A DNA stretch of 64,000 bases from assembly GCA_905147135.1 (NCBI GenBank), contig LR990056.1, positions 15,510,001 through 15,574,000 on the forward strand. The letters are read 5' to 3'. Each line of letters starts with the position of its first letter. The stretch's first letter is position 1. The DNA comes from Blastobasis lacticolella (taxonomy: Eukaryota > Arthropoda > Insecta > Lepidoptera > Blastobasidae). Below, piece by piece: positions 39,201 to 48,200 of this stretch. Below the pieces are notes generated by a model. The model was not told where the DNA came from. It worked only from the letters and a program-made list of their open reading frames with translations, and made no database searches. Position numbers and translations under genes: made by a program.

Positions 39201-42200
39201 TGTACATACTTAAGCAAAAAGGCCCTGATGAAAACAGTCTATTTTCTGTCACTAGTCACAGTCTTTTATGCTCTGGCAGACGTGTCCACGATTTAACGCT
39301 ATTGGCCGTTGATTCAGATCACCTCATTCAAGATAACAGCATAATGTAATGTAATATTTGGTTCGAAAACCGACAACGCTAACTACAGACAGTCAGGCTG
39401 GAATTTTGTTTCAATTCCTGTTAATAAAAATTTGGCCCCTGTATTTTGGACAAACCACTTAGTGAACCTTGCTATAGACAGGTGCAGGACCGCTAAATCT
39501 ACATGTCAATTTATAACTACCAGGGGTCACCCTAAAGGAGTTTCACGTACAGCAATAGCTCTCGAAGAATTGGTCGGATAATGTCCCAGTCGACGAGATA
39601 TTGTCTCGTGGTAACTAGAGGTCGGGTTATACTTTTGCCCTTTCTACCGACGCGTCGGTCATCGCGACAACAGGAGATAATGCAAACTCCTGCCAATATT
39701 AATAAGGTTACAAGCTTGTTTAACCCAGTTAATTAAGAGAATTAAGAAGTAAATAACAAATTATTGTTATGTTCCATTGAATGTTTTACTTCATTTTAGA
39801 ATTATTAACTAACTAACATTGAATTATTTGCCTGATCCTGTTTGAAAATATGTAATATGCTTATCACCCTTATAAGTTAAGTATACTTAATCAATGATTC
39901 CATAAAAAGTTTATAATCTTATATTTTACATACCTATGGAATCTAGGTATCTCTATACTTACATACCTACAGTACACCTATATATATTTAGGTACTAAAC
40001 CTTCACATTGGCGTCCCCATCACCAGGCGATAACAAACACGTCTCAAACTAGTAAGCTTCAAATAACGGTCAGGGATTTAATAACTGTGTTTTACCTGAA
40101 AATAAAACACATATTAAATACTTACCTTATTTGAAGCTTACAATTTAAATTCTGCCTGGTGTTTTCGACACAATGAAGCAAGCCGACCGCGGACCGCGGT
40201 TCCTCAGACCGGTCGCGGCTGCCTGGTGGGGATCGCCGAGCGGGGGTGATGAGCGGGACAGAGCTATATGGAAAGAGAAAGGCAAAGCGGAAACGGAAAA
40301 CAGATAGGGGCCTATCTCAAACTAGTAAGCTTCAAATAAGGTAAGTATTTAATATGTGTTTTATTTTCAGGTAAAACACAGTTATTAATACAAAAATAAA
40401 ATTGCACATCGCGTTTGTGCTCGAGTTTCCTCAGAACTTGCTGATTCGGCAGAATTGGGGTTCTATTCATAGTAATCGGCTTATTTAGAGCGCCGCTACT
40501 TAACAAGTAAAGGGTGGGCCAAAACCACGTATAGGTTTTTGTTTTTTCAATAAAATGCAAACGGATTACAATTTCTTCGTAATTTTATTTTATTTTAAAG
40601 AAGAGACTTCTTCGACAGAATATCTGCCAAATGACCGCCACCGGCATTTTTAAAAGTACCGATTCTTTAACCGAAGTTCACACATTTCATAAATAACTCG
40701 GCAAACATTGTGCTTCAATTCGTCAATGTTTGGTGGGTCGTTAGCCTCGTCCTTATCTTTGGCGTAGTCCCAAAAAAAGAAATCCAGTGGCGTCAGATCG
40801 CATGATCTCGGTGGCCAATGAGCAGTTTTCCAAAAGGTATCTAAAGCATTCCTAACCACTCACTAGATGGCGCTCCGACAATTATGGTAATTGATAATCG
40901 CTTGAAATGGTTTCTTCTCTTCTTCTTCTTCTTTTCAGCCATTTTCAACCTCTAGGGTGTAGGCCTCCTTCAATACATTCCAGCGTTCTCGGTCTTGTGC
41001 TGTCTTCAACCATTCCATTCCAGCTGTTCTTCTAATGTCGTCGTACCAGCGCATTTGAGGTCTTCCCCGTGAACGTCTTTCACCCCACGGTCTCCACTCC
41101 ACCAGCGATTTGCACCATGAACCCCGCTTTCTGGCGACATGACCAGCCCATTGCCACTTCAGCTTCGATATATGTTGGATAACATCCCTCACTTTACTCT
41201 GTACTCTGAGCCAGTCATTTCTTTTGCGGTCACTGAGCGTTACGCCCACTATCTTCCTCTCTATTGCTCTTTGAGCGACTTTGAGTTTGTTAAGGATCTC
41301 CTTAGTAAAAACCCACGTCTCAGCTCCATAAGTGAGAACCGGCAGAATGCACTGATCATGTATGCGAGCTTTTTGTTCTGATGTTAATTTCATTCTGAAC
41401 ACATAATCTATCTTGGCATAGGCTGCCCATGCTAGTCGAAATGGTTTCTTAGCAAAGAGGATATAAACACTGTGTGCGTTGTATTGGATAATATTGTATT
41501 TGTCAATAGTTTTCAACCATTTTAGAGGTTGTAATAATAATGCAACTTATATAAATATAACTTTGTACATTTCTTTCAAAATTTATGTTTATATTAATAA
41601 ACAATTTATTTTTAAGTTTAGTAGTAATTAGCTGCATGAAATCACTGCCACCATCATACAGATTAAAAAAAGATTACCAAAATTGTAGGAGCGCCATCTA
41701 TTTAAGCTTTTTGAAACCAACTGACAATACCTACTGGAAAACTCCTCATTGATATCGCCTGAAATTACGCGATTTGGAAACCTCTCTTGCAGCAATGCTT
41801 ATTAGAGTCGCTGTGTGACAGGTAGCGCCGACTTGTTGAAACCGAATGTTGTTTAGGTTGACGTCGTCCAGCTTGGTCCTAAAAATGAAAAATAAATTAC
41901 GTTTATTTCACGAATTGTTCAGATGGCACGCGATTTAAAGATAATTTTCCTCATAATTTTCGATGTGTTTCAAAATTAAACGTGAATTTCCGTTTTGTGA
42001 GTGAGTTTTCACGATTTCTGCACGTTCCTGTACCGTGAAATGCTCCATGGTTAATTTAACATGGTTCAAGATGACCTATGTCAAATTTCAATATGCCGTC
42101 TTGAATATTTCAAAAACAGAACGAAGTTCAAATCCTAGACGTACTTTTGGGATACCCTTTATTAAATTGGAATTTTACTTTGTGACGTGGTGGCGACTCA

Positions 42201-45200
42201 TAGGGAGCTGGCCACTGTCGCCACGGGTCTGTTTAAACCCCAGACGGGTTGCTATCTCTGGAAATGAGGGATCTTACTTAGTGAAACCATCGATAGTAAT
42301 GATTTACAACTTACGTTTATTAAAACAACATATTAACCTAGGTTATACATGGCACTTAACTTGAATAACTTAGTCTAGTGGGCGATGCCTATGTATCAAC
42401 GCTTAATTCCTACGACCTAGCTCAGCGATTCTACCGCGGGTGTTACCCGGGTTCCTCGTTACATAACTCTCCCTAACGAACTTAGACGGTTCCCGACCCA
42501 CCGACGTTCATTCACTACGGGGCGATCACGACGGAACGGACCGTTCCCCTAAGTCGCGGCTAATACGATAACCTACCCCGGACGCGTTTTCTACACGGAG
42601 GTTTAACGGGCGCGGATTGAGGGCTAGCGCGGGCTAAGTCCTATCCCTAATCATCCCGGTCTAGGTTTACCTACATGGGTTGAGCCTAAGTCCTAACCTG
42701 ATTCGGTTCCCCCCTCTAAGCCAGGCTGTCTACTCGGCGACCCCAAGCCGACAGTCCGGATGCCTGGTTGGACCCCTTCCTCCGGGATCACCAGTTCCTA
42801 ACTCCCCAGTTGTTGCCTATCCCCACCTAATCCCCCCTAAGCCCAACTGTCTACTCGGCGACCCCAAGCCGACAGTTAGGGTACCTGGATAGACCCCTTC
42901 CTCCGGGATCTCCAGTACCTCGTCGTCTCGGCAACCCCAAGCCGACGGAAACTATTTACTCAAAAACCGGATGCGAACCTAAGGCCGGTACCGTTAGAAC
43001 TGATTTCACATCCTGGTCTCGAGCCTCTTGAGTGAACATCGGGTGCGGGTCGTTAGCGCGATGCAGAGTCGGTCGTCCCGGGGGCTGCCGTTGTTTCACC
43101 GGTCCGCCTCGTTAGCGCGATGCAGGATCGTGCGCCGGTGACGCGGCCTTGCTGCTGGGCGTGGGAGGGGCGGTGTAGCGCGGCAACGCGGGGGCCGTGC
43201 GGGGCGCGGTGCCAGTCCCCGGCGTCTCGCTCGCCTACCGGACGGGTGACCGCTGCTCGATGACTCGGCGGCGGTCCGGGATTTGTAACGCTTCGTTACA
43301 ACTTTGGCGGCTTGCGGGTACTATGTATAATAAATGTATAACTCTTCTGATTTCTGATTGCTAACCACACGATATCGTGCTATCTAGCCTATGGCACGGG
43401 GGGCTGGGGAAACTATATCTCGTGGTGGTTGTCAAACTACTACGCACGACGCACCTGGCCGGTCCATTTAACGCGCTACGACACTTAGCACTGCTGGAGC
43501 CTCTCTGGTATTTGAGTTAGCAGGGGAAGTGTTAATGTATGTCGCCTCCCCCCAGGCGTTCACGGAGCACCCGTCGGTGGCGGAGTGCGCGGCGGCGGCG
43601 TCGCGGCCCGTGGACCTGTCCTCGTGCCTGCGCGCCTTCACGCGCTCCGAGCAGCTCGACGAGCGCTACCACTGCGCCGCGTGCAAGGCGCGCCAGCCCG
43701 CCACCAAGAAGCTGCAGATATGGCGGGCGCCGCCCATACTGGTAAGGCCCGCTCGGGGCGGCTCGGGCGCTCCCCCCGCCGCGTGCGAGGCGCGCCAGCC
43801 CGCCACCAAGAAGCTGCAGATATGTCGGGCGCCGCCCATACTGGTAAGGCCCGCTCGGGGCGGCTCGGGCGCTCCCCCCGCCGCGTGCGAGGCGCGCCAG
43901 CCCGCCACCAAGAAGCTGCAGATATGGCGGGCGCCGCCCATACTGGTAAGGCCCGCTCGGGGCGGCTCGGGCGCTCCCCCCGCCGCGTGCGAGGCGCGCC
44001 AGCCCGCCACCAAGAAGCTGCAGATATGGCGGGCGCCGCCCATACTGGTAAGGACCGTCTCCCATACTGGTAACGACTGTGGTAACATTATGGGTTAGTG
44101 GCGCACTTCAGGTGATCGTAAGTACCACCAAACAGTACGAGGGAGACAAGGGGACGAGAAACGATGCGGGTGTTTCCTGATACTGAATCATGCTGTCAAT
44201 CACACTGACACCACGATGTCCATGCTGTCAATCCCGACTTCGATCAGGGATCGCTTTCTTTTGCTTTCACTTCGTCCGGTCTTCGGCATCCTCGCGTCGC
44301 AAGTCGTCGGCTCTCGCATCATCGATGTCGATACATCGGATCCTGGGCCTCCCCCGAGACCTGTTGCCTGATGTATCATAGGTTCCTTACACTAGCATAT
44401 GAAAAATTAAAAGAAAAAATGTCTCCCATCAGATAATCCACCTGAAGCGCTTCCAGTACGTGAACAACAAGTGGATAAAGTCGCAGAAGGTGGTGAACTT
44501 CCCGTTCAGCGACTTCGACCCCACGCCGTTCCTGGCCGCCGTGCCGCAGGAGACCATCCTCAGGCACCAGGAGCTGACGGGGTCGCGGCCGCGGGCCTCG
44601 CTGCATGAGGATGCTATCTCGGAGAGCGAGGATGAGGCCACGGAGAGCGACGATGAGAGGGTCAAGAAGAAGAAGGAGAAGGTAAGAATCATAATGGTTG
44701 GTTTTCCTTAAGTAAATCAAATATGTGTACCCAATTTTTGTCCGCGAGGAAATAGTTATTATGACAGTTACCATTGTGTGGCGTTACCATTTTGCATGAC
44801 CTCCGTATAATATAATATAAATGCTAACACTACGGGGAGTCCAAGCTGTATCTTTAATTCTGCATGACTGAATTAGATGAAACGTGGCTTAGATTGTACC
44901 CTGGATTTCACAGGCTTTAAGAGGTATGAAAGTGCTGCCTGCCACTTAAGAAAAAAAAAGTGTTATTGCTAACCACAATAAAATTCTTGAAGATAGGATT
45001 AGAAAGAAGAGGGAGAAAGTATGTAGGTTTAGATAAAGGTATCATTATTTATACCTTCATTTTACTTTTTCCTCGTTCTAATCGCCCCCTCATCCCCCCA
45101 GCCGGACCAACCCCCCCGCAAACGCCGCGAGTCCGGCGACCCCCCGCGACCCCGCCGCGCGCGGTTGGAATCCACGTCGCTGTCCGCCACTCCGGTGCTA

Positions 45201-48200
45201 GACGACGCGTTGGTGGACTACCACCAACACCGGCTGCTGCCCGACCAGGACCCCTTCGACCTCAAGTATCGGCTGTATGCTGTTGTGGTGAGTACAGGCT
45301 CTTGGTAGTCCCCGCCACGCGCGCGGTTGGAATCCACCTCTCTCCGAAACGCCGGTGGACGACACTCTCATGGACTAGCATTGGCTGCTGCAAGACCAGG
45401 ACCCGTTCGATCTCAAGTATCGGCTGTATGCTGATGTGGTGAGTAATCACTGATTTCCTGCCTGCGTGCGTTGATGGCGCTGTTAGTTGTTTCAGTTTGT
45501 GTCACGTCCCTTGGTCGATTTTTAGAGACCAGACTAGACTATCTTCAACCTCCGCAGGCGAAATTGCCAGCAGCTGTTTATATTGTCCAAATTCGACACG
45601 CCTTCTGCTGCTCCTACATTAGGACAGTGCCACTCGGGGCAGCTGTCGGGCGGGCACTACGTGTCGGGCGCGTGGCTCTGCTACAATCTAATACTGCCCT
45701 CCCCCCGCAGTGCCACTCGGGGCAGCTGTCGGGCGGGCACTACGTGTCGGGCGCGTGGCTCTGCTACAGTCTAATACTGCCCTCCCCCCGCAGTGCCACT
45801 CGGGGCAGCTGTCGGGCGGGCACTACGTGTCGGGCGCGTGGCTCTGCTACAGTCTAATACTGCCCTCCCCCCGCAGTGCCACTCGGGGCAGCTGTCGGGC
45901 GGGCACTACGTGTCGGGCGCGTGGCTCTGCTACAGTCTAATACTGCCCTCCCCCCGCAGTGCCACTCGGGGCAGCTGTCGGGCGGGCACTACGTGTCGGG
46001 CGCGTGGCTCTGCTACAGTCTAATACTGCCCTCCCCCCGCAGTGCCACTCGGGGCAGCTGTCGGGCGGGCACTACGTGTCGGGCGCGTGGCTCTGCTACA
46101 GTCTAATACTGCCCTCCCCCCGCAGTGCCACTCGGGGCAGCTGTCGGGCGGGCACTACGTGTCGGGCGCGTGGCTCTGCTACAGTCTAATACTGCCCTCC
46201 CCCCGCAGTGCCACTCGGGGCAGCTGTCGGGCGGGCACTACGTGTCGGGCGCGTGGCTCTGCTACAGTCTAATACTGCCCTCCCCCCGCAGTGCCACTCG
46301 GGGCAGCTGTCGGGCGGGCACTACGTGTCGGGCGCGTGGCTCTGCTACAGTCTAATACTGCCCTCCCCCCGCAGTGCCACTCGGGGCAGCTGTCGGGCGG
46401 GCACTACGTGTCGGGCGCGTGGCTCTGCTACAGTCTAATACTGCCCTCCCCCCGCAGTGCCACTCGGGGCAGCTGTCGGGCGGGCACTACGTGTCGGGCG
46501 CGTGGCTCTGCTACAGTCTAATACTGCCCTCCCCCCGCAGTGCCACTCGGGGCAGCTGTCGGGCGGGCACTACGTGTCGTACGCGCGCAACCCGTCGGGC
46601 GCGTGGCTCTGCTACAGTCTAATACTGCCCTCCCCCCGCAGTGCCACTCGGGGCAGCTGTCGGGCGGGCACTACGTGTCGGGCGCGTGGCTCTGCTACAG
46701 TCTAATACTGCCCTCCCCCCGCAGTGCCACTCGGGGCAGCTGTCGGGCGGGCACTACGTGTCGGGCGCGTGGCTCTGCTACAGTCTAATACTGCCCTCCC
46801 CCCGCAGTGCCACTCGGGGCAGCTGTCGGGCGGGCACTACGTGTCGTACGCGCGCAACCCGTCGGGCGCGTGGCTCTGCTACAGTCTAATACTGCCCTCC
46901 CCCCGCAGTGCCACTCGGGGCAGCTGTCGGGCGGGCACTACGTGTCGTACGCGCGCAACCCGTCGGGCGCGTGGCTCTGCTACAGTCTAATACTGCCCTC
47001 CCCCCGCAGTGCCACTCGGGGCAGCTGTCGGGCGGGCACTACGTGTCGGGCGCGTGGCTCTGCTACAGTCTAATACTGCCCTCCCCCCGCAGTGCCACTC
47101 GGGGCAGCTGTCGGGCGGGCACTACGTGTCGTACGCGCGCAACCCGTCGGGCGCGTGGCTCTGCTACAGTCTAATACTGCCCTCCCCCCGCAGTGCCACT
47201 CGGGGCAGCTGTCGGGCGGGCACTACGTGTCGGGCGCGTGGCTCTGCTACAGTCTAATACTGCCCTCCCCCCGCAGTGCCACTCGGGGCAGCTGTCGGGC
47301 GGGCACTACGTGTCGGGCGCGTGGCTCTGCTACAGTCTAATACTGCCCTCCCCCCGCAGTGCCACTCGGGGCAGCTGTCGGGCGGGCACTACGTGTCGTA
47401 CGCGCGCAACCCGTCGGGCGCGTGGCTCTGCTACAGTCTAATACTGCCCTCCCCCCGCAGTGCCACTCGGGGCAGCTGTCGGGCGGGCACTACGTGTCGG
47501 GCGCGTGGCTCTGCTACAGTCTAATACTGCCCTCCCCCCGCAGTGCCACTCGGGGCAGCTGTCGGGCGGGCACTACGTGTCGTACGCGCGCAACCCGTCG
47601 GGCGCGTGGCTCTGCTACAGTCTAATACTGCCCCCCCCCCGCAGTGCCACTCGGGGCAGCTGTCGGGCGGGCACTACGTGTCGTACGCGCGCAACCCGTC
47701 GGGCGCGTGGCTCTGCTACAGTCTAATACTGCCCTCCCCCCGCAGTGCCACTCGGGGCAGCTGTCGGGCGGGCACTACGTGTCGGGCGCGTGGCTCTGCT
47801 ACAGTCTAATACTGCCCTCCCCCCGCAGTGCCACTCGGGGCAGCTGTCGGGCGGGCACTACGTGTCGTACGCGCGCAACCCGTCGGGCGCGTGGCTCTGC
47901 TACAGTCTAATACTGCCCTCCCCCCGCAGTGCCACTCGGGGCAGCTGTCGGGCGGGCACTACGTGTCGGGCGCGTGGCTCTGCTACAGTCTAATACTGCC
48001 CTCCCCCCGCAGTGCCACTCGGGGCAGCTGTCGGGCGGGCACTACGTGTCGGGCGCGTGGCTCTGCTACAGTCTAATACTGCCCTCCCCCCCGCAGTGCC
48101 ACTCGGGGCAGCTGTCGGGCGGGCACTACGTGTCGGGCGCGTGGCTCTGCTACAGTCTAATACTGCCCTCCCCCCGCAGTGCCACTCGGGGCAGCTGTCG

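Larger units (their letters stand above)
35042..40387 (+). mobile_element. DIRS-like tyrosine-recombinase retrotransposon
   Basis: Inverted terminal repeats of 169 bp (35057-35225 and 40171-40339) flank gag, RT/RNase H and tyrosine-recombinase remnants, in DIRS order. Just inside the right repeat, 40043-40141 is complementary to both outer ends joined head to tail (the internal complementary region used to make a circle). The tta shared by both outer ends is the expected junction trinucleotide. Coding frames are broken by stops and frameshifts, so it is dead, but all structural parts can still be seen. A 100-bp repeat (35567-35668) has inserted near its left end. Confidence 0.9.
40510..42160 (-). 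mobile_element. Tc1/mariner-like (IS630 superfamily) transposon, decayed
   Basis: Ends aaagggtgggccaaaac..acg and the inverse ...gtacttttgggataccctt form an imperfect terminal inverted repeat next to TA. On the minus strand, fragments read [13 protein letters not shown] (N-terminus, about 42045), [20 protein letters not shown] (DDE region, about 41840), and [20 protein letters not shown] with a GGGHLADIL end (40620-40860), the W.PRS.DL.P.DFFLWGY motif of this superfamily. Interrupted by a LINE fragment at about 40915-41640. Confidence 0.75.

Noticed and set aside
42180..43420. Ribosomal RNA fragment (GC-rich, structured look)
   Set aside because: I could not match any conserved rRNA core string; internal 121-bp direct repeats argue against it.
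43529..44098. A 189-codon open frame as a separate repeat protein
   Set aside because: It is USP32 exon 20 read through its own tandem array; the open frame comes from the 102-bp unit length.
45710..46622. Series of 76-88 codon frames ([10 protein letters not shown]...)
   Set aside because: These are off-frame readings of the acceptor array, without start context or family similarity.
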